A stretch of 50,402 nt of DNA from Acidimicrobiia bacterium (GCA_009838635.1 VXRE01000035.1:1065-51466), one strand, 5' to 3'; shown: positions 35,454-45,277, counted from the stretch's first letter. Numbers and translations are program-made. Notes: generated by a model not told the origin, from the letters alone.

Positions 35454-36440
35454 ATGATTCCCATAGCCCAGCAAGCCGGTAGTTCATCGGCCGCGTGCGC
35501 CGACAGTACGAGCTTCGTTTGCGACACCGTTTACGAGTGGACCGGCAACGAGGCCGTGGCCGGGATAGCGGCCTGGCTCTTGGGACGCGGGTTGGTCCTG
35601 GCCCTGATCCTGGTGGGCGGGTGGTTGGTCTCCAGAGCCGTCAAGCGGGCGATCGAGCACTTCACAGAACGGATAGGAAGGCCGGATCTGCGGGACGTGG
35701 GCCGTGACCCCGCTGCCAACGAGGAAGCGGAGACGGTGCGGGCAAAGGCCCGGGCCGAGACGCTGGCCGTGGTTCTTCGCAGCGTGGCCCAGACCACCAT
35801 ATGGGCGCTGACCGCGCTGCTGGCTCTGGGCCAGCTAAATATCAACCTCGGGCCCCTGCTCGCCGGCGCCGGCGTCGTCGGTATAGCGATAGGTTTCGGT
35901 GCCCAGTCGGTGGTCAGAGACTTCTTGGCTGGGATCTTCCTGATGGTCGAGGACATCTACAGCGTGGGAGATGACATAGACTTCGGGCGGGGCCGGGGAA
36001 CCGTGGAGAAGATAAGTCTGCGGTCCACCTCGATCCGTACCCGTCAGGGCACCGTCTGGAATGTTCCCAACGGCAAGCTCGACTTCGTGGCCAACTACTC
36101 GCAGCTGTGGGCCCGGGCGCAGATCGATGTGGAGGTCCCGTACGACTGCGACCTCCGCGAGGCCATGGAGGTGATCCGCCGAGCCGGTCAGGAGATGTGG
36201 GAAGACCCGGAGTGGGGCGAGGACGAGCTCTCGGAGCCCCCCGAGGTCAAGGGCGTCCAGAACCTCGCCGAGTCCGGCATCTTCATCCGGGTCAGGGCCA
36301 AGACCCGGCCTTCCGTGCAGTGGAGAACCGAACGGGAGTTGCGCCTACGCATCAAGGAAGGCCTCGATGCCGCAGGCATAGAGATGCCCTTCCCCCACCG
36401 CACCGTGATCATCCGTGGTGGTGGCCAGGAAGGGGCCTGA
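35454..36440 (+). CDS. MscS-family mechanosensitive channel
   Basis: LLAGAGVVGIAIGFGAQSVVRDFLAGIFLMVEDIYSVGD, RTRQGTVWNVPNGKL. Confidence 0.93.
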   Translation: MIPIAQQAGSSSAACADSTSFVCDTVYEWTGNEAVAGIAAWLLGRGLVLALILVGGWLVSRAVKRAIEHFTERIGRPDLRDVGRDPAANEEAETVRAKARAETLAVVLRSVAQTTIWALTALLALGQLNINLGPLLAGAGVVGIAIGFGAQSVVRDFLAGIFLMVEDIYSVGDDIDFGRGRGTVEKISLRSTSIRTRQGTVWNVPNGKLDFVANYSQLWARAQIDVEVPYDCDLREAMEVIRRAGQEMWEDPEWGEDELSEPPEVKGVQNLAESGIFIRVRAKTRPSVQWRTERELRLRIKEGLDAAGIEMPFPHRTVIIRGGGQEGA

Positions 36441-37143
36441 AACTCCACCGTCTCCGCTCGGTTGTGGTGGCGTTTCGGTTCAGGAACGGGCCGGGAGAGA
36501 ATGCCGGCCGAGCTACCGGGCGACCGTTGACACAGGCCAAGTGGCCGCTCTCGAGTTCCCTAACGATGTGACCGATTCTCAGAATCCCGATACCGAAGGA
36601 CATCTTCCTAACACCGACCGTGTCGTCCTGATCGGTACCACCGGCGCGGGAAAGACGACAATGGCTATGAGGATTGCTCGAGTGCTCGACATGGCGCACG
36701 TCGAGTTCGATGCCCTTTGGCATGGGCCGAATTGGACTGAGACACCGGACGATGTGTTCAGGGAACGGTTGAGGCTGGAACTGCAAGGCGACAGGTGGGT
36801 CGGAGACGGTAACTACAGCGTCGCGCGCGACATCGTCTGGTCCAAAGCCACCATGCTGGTCTGGCTGGACTACCGGATTCAAGTGGTCTTGTGGAGGCTG
36901 TTTTGGAGGACTCTCCGCCGCGGAATCCTTCGCGAGCAGCTATGGCACGGCAATACGGAAAGGCTTCGGTGGCAATTCTTGAGTCGAAAGTCGCTCTTTC
37001 TCTGGGCGCTGCAATCGCATTGGCGGCGGCGCCGGACGATTCCACGGGCGTTAGCCCATCCCGATTACGCCCATCTGCACTTGGTCCGCCTGCGCTCACC
37101 CAGGGAAACGCGCGAGTGGCTCCTGACCCTACGGCAGGGGTAA
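36415..37143 (+). CDS. P-loop AAA/adenylate-kinase-like protein (topology modulation type); start uncertain
   Basis: VVLIGTTGAGKTTMAMRIARVLDMAHVEFDALWHGPNW; the N-terminal ~60 aa may not be translated. Confidence 0.75.
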   Translation: MVVARKGPETPPSPLGCGGVSVQERAGRECRPSYRATVDTGQVAALEFPNDVTDSQNPDTEGHLPNTDRVVLIGTTGAGKTTMAMRIARVLDMAHVEFDALWHGPNWTETPDDVFRERLRLELQGDRWVGDGNYSVARDIVWSKATMLVWLDYRIQVVLWRLFWRTLRRGILREQLWHGNTERLRWQFLSRKSLFLWALQSHWRRRRTIPRALAHPDYAHLHLVRLRSPRETREWLLTLRQG

Positions 37144-37234
37144 CCCCTCGCTTCCCGACTCGGATCCGATGAGCCTGGTGTTGATCACTGACCTGCCTTT
37201 CATGTTATGCCGGAGTGTGCTCGGCGCTGGCGGG

Positions 37235-38587
37235 TCAGGAACGGGCCAGTAGGGAATGCTGTCCGATTTCCGCGTGACGGGCGAGCCGGCGGGCCAGCGG
37301 GCGGGACCGTTCGGCGACCTCGGCCGGGTTGACGTGGACCACCTCACCTGCGGCGACTGACTTCGATCCTGTCACCCACACGTCGGAGACCTCGCGTGGG
37401 CCGGCGCAGTAGACGACCTTCTGGAACGGGTCGTGGATATTGGCCAGGGCCGGGGAGGAGCCGTCGAATACCACGAGGTCGGCCTGCTTGCCCGGTTCTA
37501 TGGAACCGAGTTCGCCATCGAGGTGCAGGGCTCGGGCGCCCTCGATGGTGGCCATCGCCATCGCATCACGAGCGGACAGAGCGGTCGCCTGGAGCCGGTC
37601 GACCCGCTGGAGGAGCACTGCCATCTTGATCGCTTCGAGCATGTTCTGGCTGTCGTTGCTGGCGGGCCCGTCCACCCCGATCCCGACTGCCACACCGCGG
37701 CGGCGTAGGGCGGGAACCGGGCACACACCGGATGCAAGGATCATGTTCGAGACCGGGTTGTGAGCCACCCCCACTCCGTGCTCCGCCAGCAGGTCTCGAT
37801 CGCTCTCGTCCAACCACACGCAGTGGGCGGCGATGGTGGGACCGTCGAACAGGCCCAGACGAGCGCACTGCTCGATGGGTGACCGCCCCGTGGCGGCCCT
37901 CACCGCCGTCACCTCCTCGCGGACCTCGTGGAGGTGAATGTGGCTTCCGTGGGCTGCGGAGAGCCTCACAGAGTGCTCGAAGAGTTCCTCCGACTGCGCG
38001 CCCATGAGCGCGATCCCGACTCGGAAACGGGACAGGCGGCTCGCTTCGCACGCCTCCCGTAGGGCGGCATGCTCTTCGAGGATCGCCGACACGGCAGCTC
38101 CCCTACGGTCGGCGGCGCCGAAGGTGACCACCCCGCGCATCCCCAACTCGTCCAGCGCCCGGACGATCCCGGGGGTGACAGGTTTATCGGCCGGGTCGCA
38201 GACGTACATGTCACTCGCCACGGTGATTCCGGTCCGGAGCATCTGGATGCCGGCCAGGAGCGTGCCCACGTAGGCCATCTCGTGGTCGTGATGGGGCGCT
38301 GTGGGATTGATCACCGCCTCGATCCACTCCCAGAGGGTGAAGTCCTCGGCGATGCCTGTGAAGAGGCCTTCCGAGAAGTGTCCGTGGGTGTTGACGAACC
38401 CGGGTGTGATGATGGAGTGGCGGTCTCCCTGAACCTCATCGTACGGATGGCGGGCGCTCAGGTCGGTCCATGTCCCGACCTCGTCGATCAGTTCGCCGAC
38501 GATACGAACCGCTCCGTCCTCGATCATCTCCGGTGTCGAAGAGGTCAGGACGTAGCCGCCCCTGACCAGGATTCCTCGGTCCGTCAC
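37235..38587 (-). CDS. TRZ/ATZ-family amidohydrolase (paralog of 23145-24530)
   Basis: ITPGFVNTHGHFSEGLFTGI, IHLHEVREEV, AHCVWLDESD, IGVDGPASNDSQNMLEAIKMA; GTG start 38587 overlaps upstream stop. Confidence 0.9.
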   Translation of the reverse strand: MTDRGILVRGGYVLTSSTPEMIEDGAVRIVGELIDEVGTWTDLSARHPYDEVQGDRHSIITPGFVNTHGHFSEGLFTGIAEDFTLWEWIEAVINPTAPHHDHEMAYVGTLLAGIQMLRTGITVASDMYVCDPADKPVTPGIVRALDELGMRGVVTFGAADRRGAAVSAILEEHAALREACEASRLSRFRVGIALMGAQSEELFEHSVRLSAAHGSHIHLHEVREEVTAVRAATGRSPIEQCARLGLFDGPTIAAHCVWLDESDRDLLAEHGVGVAHNPVSNMILASGVCPVPALRRRGVAVGIGVDGPASNDSQNMLEAIKMAVLLQRVDRLQATALSARDAMAMATIEGARALHLDGELGSIEPGKQADLVVFDGSSPALANIHDPFQKVVYCAGPREVSDVWVTGSKSVAAGEVVHVNPAEVAERSRPLARRLARHAEIGQHSLLARS

Positions 38588-39450
38588 TGCGACGGGGGAG
38601 GGGTATGGAAGTCGTACAGGTCGGGACCCGGCTTCACCAACTCCTCGTAGAGTTCCGGACGGCGGGCCCTGAGCAGGCCGGGAATGGATGAGAAGCCCTT
38701 GGGCTCCACCATCGAGTCGTCGTTCGACCTGAGCCACTCCACCCGTTCCAGGTCGAGGTTGGCCAGGAGCAGTTCCTCCGTTCCCGAGCTCACCGCCACG
38801 TATTCCGGGCCGGCGATCATCGCCGCGCCCACCTCGTCGCGCCAGATGTTGTTGGTCATGGCTACGTAGCAGAGATTCTCCATGGCCCTGGCACGGACGA
38901 TGGTCTGCCAGTTGTCTGTAAGAGAGGTGAATCCGCCACCGGCCGGGGACAGGATCAGTTGGGCGCCTCGTAGGGCCAGCACGCGGGTGGGCTCGGGTAT
39001 CCACAGTTCCGAGCACACCACGATCCCCATCCGGACCCCGTCAATCTCGATAAGGGCCAGATCGGGCCCCGGCGCCACCCAGACCCTCGTCTCGTCAGGC
39101 GGGAGTGTGGCCGGATGTGCCCGTTCGTAACGGAGCAACTGCCGACCCTCGGGGTCCACTACGTAGACCACGAGGCGGTAGTTTCCGTCAGCGCACAACT
39201 CCATGCGGCTCCAGCACACCGAGATACGGTGGTCCGCTGCGGCGGCCGCCATGGCCCCCGCCGCCTCGTACGTGTCCCGCGGCTTGCCGAGCACCGGACC
39301 GGGGTAACCCTCGGGAAAGAGGATCAGGTTCGCCCCGAGATCGGCTGCCCGGGCGGCCAGCTCCACCGCCCGGGCAACGTTCACTTCTGCGTCGGGATTC
39401 ACCACCGTGCGCGGCTGCGCGACGGCGAGCCGGAGCGATCCCGCCGCCAT
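38584..39450 (-). CDS. Carbon-nitrogen hydrolase (nitrilase superfamily)
   Basis: LILFPEGYPGPVLG, GIVVCSELWIPEPTRVLALRGAQLILSPAG; start MAAGSLRLAVAQ. Confidence 0.86.
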   Translation of the reverse strand: MAAGSLRLAVAQPRTVVNPDAEVNVARAVELAARAADLGANLILFPEGYPGPVLGKPRDTYEAAGAMAAAAADHRISVCWSRMELCADGNYRLVVYVVDPEGRQLLRYERAHPATLPPDETRVWVAPGPDLALIEIDGVRMGIVVCSELWIPEPTRVLALRGAQLILSPAGGGFTSLTDNWQTIVRARAMENLCYVAMTNNIWRDEVGAAMIAGPEYVAVSSGTEELLLANLDLERVEWLRSNDDSMVEPKGFSSIPGLLRARRPELYEELVKPGPDLYDFHTPPPSQ

Positions 39451-39454
39451 TTCC

Positions 39455-40657
39455 CTACAGCCCGATCGAGAAGTCGATGAACTCGTTGGTGACGAGGTCT
39501 TCCGGAGCGAGCCCGCTGACGTCCGCCTCGGTGACCTGGTCGATGATCGCCAGGAGCCCGACGACCCGGTCCATGTCGAAGTCGCCGAGGGTGTCGTTGT
39601 CACCATTGCCCATGATGCCGAGTTCCAGCATCGTGGACACCGCGAAGTCGGCCACGCCCTCGGTGTAGATCCATCCGGTGTCGTAGACGTCCACCAACTC
39701 CAGGATCAACTGGTTGGTCGGATCCGGGTTGTTCAGGAAGTCCACGTGGGCCTGCTGGATGATGGGCACCACTTCCCGGAGGCAATCGGCCCGGTCGGTG
39801 GCATCGGCGGCCCGGACTCCGAGCGCCTGGAAGTACTCCTCGAAGCCGGTGTCATGGATCAACTGGGTCTTGACCGGCTTGCCCCACTCGGGCACCTCCA
39901 CCTCGTAGATGTAGGGCTCGGCGGTGGCGAACCCGGCCTCGGCGACCTCGCCGCCGGCGCCGATGAACGCAGCCGGCTTGGGCGCGTCGGTCAGGTCCAT
40001 CTGGGACTCGTCCATGATGCCCTCGGCGACCCACCAGTCCTGGAACACATCCGGGCGTCCGAGCAGGATGATCGCTCCCTCGTCTTTGAGGTCGGCGATC
40101 TCGTTGACGTTCGGGTAGGTCTCCGGGTCCCAGTAGATCGCGAAGGCGCTCTTCTCGAACGTTGCCATCACGCTCACGACCGGAACATCCGCATAGGTCG
40201 ACATGGCTTCGGTAGCCCGCACGAAGCCCATGAAGATGTCCTGGTCCTGGTACAGCAGCGACTGCACCGGCTGGAAGCCGACCGCGAAGCCGCCGATACG
40301 CACCTCGATGTCGATGCCGGTGTCCTCGCCGCCCGCGACCATCGGACCGCGGACGCTCTTGGCGTCGTTGTTGATCTCGTAACCGGGACCGACCAACTGG
40401 TAGATGCCGCCATGCTCCGACTCGGGTTCCCAGTCGAGCTGGATCACGAGCGGGTCGGGGCAGACATCCGCCAGCGTCATCGCCGCAGCCTCTGTCGTAG
40501 CAGGCGCTGCGGTGGTGGCCGGCGCTGCGGTGGTAGCCGGGGCCGCCGTGGTGGCGGGGGCTTCCTCTTCGCCGCCGCACGCCGCTGCCACCAGCGACAG
40601 AGCGGCGATCAGGGCCAGCGTGGTAGCTGCCCTTCCTCGTATCCGATGTCTTCTCAT
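39455..40657 (-). CDS. NMT1/THI5-like or NitT/TauT substrate-binding lipoprotein
   Basis: MRRHRIRGRAATTLALIAALSLVAAAC lipobox; LVIQLDWEPESEHGGIYQLVGPGYE. Confidence 0.88.
   Translation of the reverse strand: MRRHRIRGRAATTLALIAALSLVAAACGGEEEAPATTAAPATTAAPATTAAPATTEAAAMTLADVCPDPLVIQLDWEPESEHGGIYQLVGPGYEINNDAKSVRGPMVAGGEDTGIDIEVRIGGFAVGFQPVQSLLYQDQDIFMGFVRATEAMSTYADVPVVSVMATFEKSAFAIYWDPETYPNVNEIADLKDEGAIILLGRPDVFQDWWVAEGIMDESQMDLTDAPKPAAFIGAGGEVAEAGFATAEPYIYEVEVPEWGKPVKTQLIHDTGFEEYFQALGVRAADATDRADCLREVVPIIQQAHVDFLNNPDPTNQLILELVDVYDTGWIYTEGVADFAVSTMLELGIMGNGDNDTLGDFDMDRVVGLLAIIDQVTEADVSGLAPEDLVTNEFIDFSIGL
40495..40566 (-). repeat. 18-bp tandem repeat encoding (APATTA)n linker
   Basis: Protein APATTAAPATTAAPATTAAPATTEA; DNA gctgcggtggtggccggc-type units. 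Confidence 0.75.
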
Positions 40658-40728
40658 GTCGGCCTCCTTTCCGATCTTCCGTTGCTGCCTGTTCCATGGC
40701 TCGCCCGATTCCGGTCGGATTCGCACGT

Positions 40729-41586
40729 CTAAGTGTCCTTGTTCCGCTCGTCAGCCCACGACGGATCCCAATGGCCCACGGCCCGGCGGCCGATCACCCC
40801 GAATATCCAGAAAGCCACCACGCCGAGCAGGCAGGCGGCGATGACCGCGGCCAGCAGTTCCTCGCTTCTGAGACGGCGGCTGTATCGGTCGAGCAGGATG
40901 CCCAAGCCGGGTTGGCCCCGACCGAAGAAGAAGTCGCCCACGATCGCTCCGATCACCGACAGGCCGGCCGAGGTGCGGAGCCCGGTGAAGATGAGCGGGC
41001 GGGCGGCAGGGACCTGGAGCTTCAGAGCCCGGGTCCACCGGCCTGCGTTGTGGAGCGTGAGCAGGTCATGCAGTCTGGGGTCGGCACCCTGCAAGCCGGT
41101 CAGGGAGTTGATGACGATCGGGAAGAGAGCGATGATCACGCAAACCGTTACCCGAGACATCAACCCGAAGCCGAACCAGAAGCCGAGGAGCGGGACCAAC
41201 GCCAGGATCGGCACCGTCTGGCATACGACGGCCCAGGGGTAGAGCGAGCGCTCGATCCACTTGGCCTGGCTCATCACCAAGGCCATCGAGAACCCCAACG
41301 CGAAGCCGATTAGCAGCCCGAGGCCGGCGACCATGGCGGTCCGGTACAGGCCGCCCATGATCTCCGCCAGCACCTCTCCGTCGAGAATCCCCTCCTCGAT
41401 CACGCCGTGGGGAGGCGGGAGGAGAAAGCGCCGGTCGGGCTCGAGCACGAAGAAGGTGATTCCGTACCAGAGGAGGATTATGGCCAGGGCGACCAGAGCG
41501 GGTGGAATGGCAACGCCGAGCAGTTCCCGGATGCGGGCGGGGCCGGCGCGGGAGGCGTTGGTGGTCTCGCCGGTCCGGTTACTCAT
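40729..41586 (-). CDS. ABC importer permease (NitT/TauT/ThiX-like)
   Basis: LYRTAMVAGLGLLIGFALGFSMALVM; TLHNAGRWTRALKLQVPAARPLIFTGLRTSAGLSVIGAIVGDFF. Confidence 0.9.
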   Translation of the reverse strand: MSNRTGETTNASRAGPARIRELLGVAIPPALVALAIILLWYGITFFVLEPDRRFLLPPPHGVIEEGILDGEVLAEIMGGLYRTAMVAGLGLLIGFALGFSMALVMSQAKWIERSLYPWAVVCQTVPILALVPLLGFWFGFGLMSRVTVCVIIALFPIVINSLTGLQGADPRLHDLLTLHNAGRWTRALKLQVPAARPLIFTGLRTSAGLSVIGAIVGDFFFGRGQPGLGILLDRYSRRLRSEELLAAVIAACLLGVVAFWIFGVIGRRAVGHWDPSWADERNKDT

Positions 41587-42362
41587 GATGCCTCTGCGAG
41601 GGCGGCGGCGACCTGGCCGGCCAGCACCGCAAACTCCGGCTCGTAGCGGATTTCGGGCTGGCGGGGGAACTCGTAAGGGATTTCGAACTCGGCCACGAGC
41701 CTTCCCGGCCGTTTGCTCATCACGAGCAGGCGAGATGCCAGGAATACGGCCTCGTCAACCGAATGCGTGACGAACAGGGCCGCGAAGCGTCGCTCGGAGA
41801 ACAGGGCGCACAGCTCTGCGTTGAGCCGGGCCCGGCTGATCTGGTCCAGCGCACCGAACGGCTCGTCGAACAGGAACAGGTCGGGATCGAGCAGCAACGA
41901 CCTGGCGATGCTGGTGCGCATCTTCATCCCGCCCGACAGGGCCAGGGGATAGTGGTCGCGGAACTCCTCGAGCCCGACCAGCGAGAGCACCTCGTCGGCG
42001 CGCCGCCTGGCCTCCTGGCGGCCCAACCCGTCCAGTTCGCCGAGGAAGGTCACGTTCTGTTCCACCGTACGCCACGGCATCAGCGTGGGCTCCTGAAAGA
42101 TGTAGCCGACGTTGTCCGAAGTCCGGCTGACCGTGCCTTCCGTGGGCTCGATGAGTCCCGAGCCGAGCCTCAGAACGGTTGACTTCCCGCACCCGGAAGG
42201 TCCCACGAGGGATACGAACTCGCCCTTTCGGATGGTGAGGCCGATGGGATCCAGGGCATCGATTGACCCGAAGGACTTGGTCACTTCGGTGAAGGCGATT
42301 ACCGGATCCAAGGCCAAACGGGTCCTTCCTGCGACACACACCACCGTGATACCGAGTAGCAC
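41583..42362 (-). CDS. ABC importer ATPase (NitT/TauT/ThiZ-like); start uncertain
   Basis: GPSGCGKST, LSGGMKMRTSIARSL, LFLFDEPFGALD. Confidence 0.92.
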   Translation of the reverse strand: MLLGITVVCVAGRTRLALDPVIAFTEVTKSFGSIDALDPIGLTIRKGEFVSLVGPSGCGKSTVLRLGSGLIEPTEGTVSRTSDNVGYIFQEPTLMPWRTVEQNVTFLGELDGLGRQEARRRADEVLSLVGLEEFRDHYPLALSGGMKMRTSIARSLLLDPDLFLFDEPFGALDQISRARLNAELCALFSERRFAALFVTHSVDEAVFLASRLLVMSKRPGRLVAEFEIPYEFPRQPEIRYEPEFAVLAGQVAAALAEAS

Positions 42363-42423
42363 GTAGCGATGAACAGTTGACCAAGCCTAGCAACGCGGCC
42401 CTAGCATCCTCCCTGGCAGCCCG

Positions 42424-43461
42424 ATGACCTCGGAGGAGCCCGTGCTGGTCTATGTCCATCCCGACCACCGTCTCCATAATCCCTCGGAGCCCCACCGATT
42501 CGGGGGAGTCCTCTTGCCTCCGGCAGAGACCGCGGCGCGAGCCGACCGCATTCTGTCCGCCTTGGCACAGCTCGAAGCAGTCGACGTGGTTTGCCCCCCT
42601 CCTGTGGACGAGCAGGACCTGCTCCTCGTACACGAGCCCGAGTACTTGGAGTTCCTGCGCATGGCGCACGACCGCTGGCGGGCCGCCACCGGCGCCCCGG
42701 CCGACGGCGAGGCGGTGGCCTACATCCGTCCCATCCCCGGATTGCCGGGCCGTCCCCCTACCCACGTCGACGCTCAACTCGGCATCTACTCCAACGATGT
42801 CGATCCGATCCTGGAAGGCACCTGGCCGGCGGCGCTCTCGGCGGCGGCATCCGCTGTCGCCGCGGCCGGTGCCATCCATGACGGGGGGAAGGCCGCCTAT
42901 GCCATCTGCCGACCACCCGGCCACCACGCTGCTCCGGCGACCTTCGGCGGCTACTGCTACCTGAACAACACCGCTCTCGCGGCGGCGTGGCTGGCGTCAC
43001 GGGGGGCCAGAGTGGCGATCGTGGATGTCGACACCCACCACGGCAACGGCACCCAGGCGGTGTTCTGGAGCCGTGGGGACGTGCTGACTATCTCGATCCA
43101 TGGTGACCCCGAGGTACATTTCCCATACTTCTCCGGCTTTCCCGAGGAGCGGGGGGACGGGTCCGGGTCGGGCGCCAACCTCAACCTTCCCCTCCCGAGC
43201 GGGTCCGGTTGGCCGGCATACCGCCCTGCCTTGGATGAGGCCGTCGAGGCAGTCGGTTCCTTCGGAGCAGAATTCCTGGTGGTGGCTCTGGGAGTGGACA
43301 CCCATGTCACCGACGGCGTGCTGGCCCTGACCGACCAGGACTATCCGCTGCTAGGGGAGGCTCTGCGCACCGGCCTGCCCACGGTGATCATCCAGGAGGG
43401 TGGATACGGTCCCGGCGTACTCGAGGCGGCAGTGCCTGCGGTGCTGGCCGCGTTTGTGTAG
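42424..43461 (+). CDS. Histone deacetylase-family (acetylpolyamine amidohydrolase-like) protein
   Basis: CRPPGHHAAPATFGGYCYLNN, VAIVDVDTHHGNGTQAVFW, SIHGDPEVHFPYFSG. Confidence 0.92.
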   Translation: MTSEEPVLVYVHPDHRLHNPSEPHRFGGVLLPPAETAARADRILSALAQLEAVDVVCPPPVDEQDLLLVHEPEYLEFLRMAHDRWRAATGAPADGEAVAYIRPIPGLPGRPPTHVDAQLGIYSNDVDPILEGTWPAALSAAASAVAAAGAIHDGGKAAYAICRPPGHHAAPATFGGYCYLNNTALAAAWLASRGARVAIVDVDTHHGNGTQAVFWSRGDVLTISIHGDPEVHFPYFSGFPEERGDGSGSGANLNLPLPSGSGWPAYRPALDEAVEAVGSFGAEFLVVALGVDTHVTDGVLALTDQDYPLLGEALRTGLPTVIIQEGGYGPGVLEAAVPAVLAAFV

Positions 43462-43590
43462 TGGCCAGTGGCCGGTTGCCAGTGGCCAGTCAGCGGCCTA
43501 TGGGTGATCAAGTTCCCCTGGCCCCCCGGCCTGTGTTCCCTCCCAAACAATTCCGTCTGACCACTGACCACTGACCACTGACCACTGGCC
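43459..43590. repeat. Inverted heptamer-repeat element: left arm (tggccag)-type, right arm (ctgacca)x4
   Basis: gtggccagtggccggttgccagtggccagt ... (ctgacca)x4 ctggcc; arms mutually complementary. Confidence 0.75.
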
Positions 43591-43618
43591 GCTCGGGGCT
43601 TCGTTAGTCTTGGGCGGC

Positions 43619-44449
43619 ATGAGTGTTGATTTCCTGGAGGCGCTCGACTCGCAAGCGCCCGACCAGGACCGACCCAAGCTCAAGCGGAAGGTCTACGAGA
43701 CGGAGTTGGGCCGGCTCCAGGAGGAGTTGGTCCGCCTGCAGCGCTGGATCAAGCACCAGGGTCTCAAGGTGGTGGTCATCTTCGAGGGCCGCGATGCCGC
43801 CGGCAAGGGTGGTGTGATCAAGCGGATCACGGAACGGCTGAATCCCCGCGTCGTGCGGGTGGTGGCGCTCGGCACCCCCAGCGACCGGGAGAAGACGCAA
43901 TGGTGGTTCCAGCGGTACGTGGCCGAGTTGCCCGCCGCCGGCGAGATGGTCCTCTTCGATCGCAGTTGGTACAACCGGGGGGTCGTCGAGCCGGTCATGG
44001 GTTTCTGCACCGAGGAGGAATACCGTGAGTTTCTCCGCTCGTGCCCCGAGTTCGAGCGCATGCTCATCCGCTCCGGCATCATTCTGATCAAGTACTGGTT
44101 CTCCGTGAGCGACGCTGAGCAGGAGAGACGTTTCCAGTCCCGGATCCACGACCCGAGAAAGCGTTGGAAACTGTCCCCCGTCGACGTGGAGGGGAGGTCC
44201 CGATGGGTGGAGTTCTCCAAGGCGAAAGACATCCTGTTCGCCCACACGGACATCAAGCAGGCCCCCTGGTACGTGGTCAACGCCGACAACAAGAAGCGTG
44301 CTCGCCTGAACTGCATCGCCCACCTGCTGGACCAGATTCCCTACGAGGATGTTCCTTGGGACGACATAGAGCTACCCGAACGTCAGTCGGGGGTCGGCTA
44401 CGTCCGTCCTCCTATCACGGATCAGACCTTCGTCTCCGAGAGGTACTGA
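43619..44449 (+). CDS. ppk2: Polyphosphate kinase 2
   Basis: VVVIFEGRDAAGKGGVIKRITERLNPRVVRVVALGTPSDREKTQWWFQRYVAELPAAGEMVLFDRSWYNRGVVEPVMGF. Confidence 0.96.
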   Translation: MSVDFLEALDSQAPDQDRPKLKRKVYETELGRLQEELVRLQRWIKHQGLKVVVIFEGRDAAGKGGVIKRITERLNPRVVRVVALGTPSDREKTQWWFQRYVAELPAAGEMVLFDRSWYNRGVVEPVMGFCTEEEYREFLRSCPEFERMLIRSGIILIKYWFSVSDAEQERRFQSRIHDPRKRWKLSPVDVEGRSRWVEFSKAKDILFAHTDIKQAPWYVVNADNKKRARLNCIAHLLDQIPYEDVPWDDIELPERQSGVGYVRPPITDQTFVSERY

Positions 44450-44467
44450 GGGCCTTTTCCAGGCAAG

Positions 44468-45274
44468 ATGGCAGAGCACCTCGACCTGACGACCGCTATC
44501 TCCCGCCACGTCCGGGACGGCGACACGGTGGCGCTGGAGGGCTTCACACATCTGATCCCGTTCGCGGCCGGTCACGAGATCATCCGCCAGGAGAAGCGCA
44601 ACCTGACCGTATCGAGGATGACGCCGGACCTGATCTACGACCAGTTGATCGGGGCCGGATGTGTTCGCAAGCTTCTCTTCTCGTGGGGCGGGAACCCGGG
44701 AGTGGGTTCGCTGTACCGCTTCAGGGATGCGGTGGAGAACGGCTGGCCGACACCCCTTGAGTTGGAGGAGCACAGCCACGCCGGTCTGACCAACCGGTAC
44801 GTGGCCGGAGCCTCCGGGATGCCGTTCACTGTCATGAAGGGATACCTCGGCAGTTCGCTCGGCGAGATAGCCCCTCATGTCCGGTTTCTGGACTGCCCCT
44901 TCACCGGCGAGCCGGTGGCGGCGGTGCGCGCCCTGAACCCCGACACGGGGATACTCCACGCCCAGCGGGCGGACCGGGCTGGCAACGTCCAGGTCTGGGG
45001 GATATCCGGGTGCTTCCGGGAGGTGGTCATGGCGTCCCGGCGGGTCGTGGTGACGGTGGAGGAGGTCGTCGAAGTCCTGGAGCGGCGCCCAGGCGATTTC
45101 GTCATCCCATCCATGGCCATCACCGCGGTGTGCGAGGTGACCGGGGGCGCCTGGCCGTCCTACGTGCAGGACTACTACGACCGCGACAACGACTGGTATC
45201 GCAAGTGGCCCGCGCTCAGCAGGGATCGTGATGCCTTCCTGGCCTGGCTGGACGAGTACGTCATGGGAGCTTGA
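44468..45274 (+). CDS. CoA-transferase subunit A (GctA-like)
   Basis: GDTVALEGFTHLIPFAAGHEIIRQEKRNLTVSRMTPDLIYDQLIGAGCVRKLLFSWGGNPGVGS. Confidence 0.88.
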   Translation: MAEHLDLTTAISRHVRDGDTVALEGFTHLIPFAAGHEIIRQEKRNLTVSRMTPDLIYDQLIGAGCVRKLLFSWGGNPGVGSLYRFRDAVENGWPTPLELEEHSHAGLTNRYVAGASGMPFTVMKGYLGSSLGEIAPHVRFLDCPFTGEPVAAVRALNPDTGILHAQRADRAGNVQVWGISGCFREVVMASRRVVVTVEEVVEVLERRPGDFVIPSMAITAVCEVTGGAWPSYVQDYYDRDNDWYRKWPALSRDRDAFLAWLDEYVMGA

Positions 45275-45277
45275 GCC

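Noticed and set aside
37235-39016. 593-aa minus-strand ORF as annotated in the track
   Set aside because: The first ~143 residues are low-quality antisense-type sequence overlapping the nitrilase gene; the amidohydrolase starts at GTG 38587.
43341-43683. SGQWSVVSGQWS proteins
   Set aside because: Translation artefact of the heptamer repeat array, not a real CDS.
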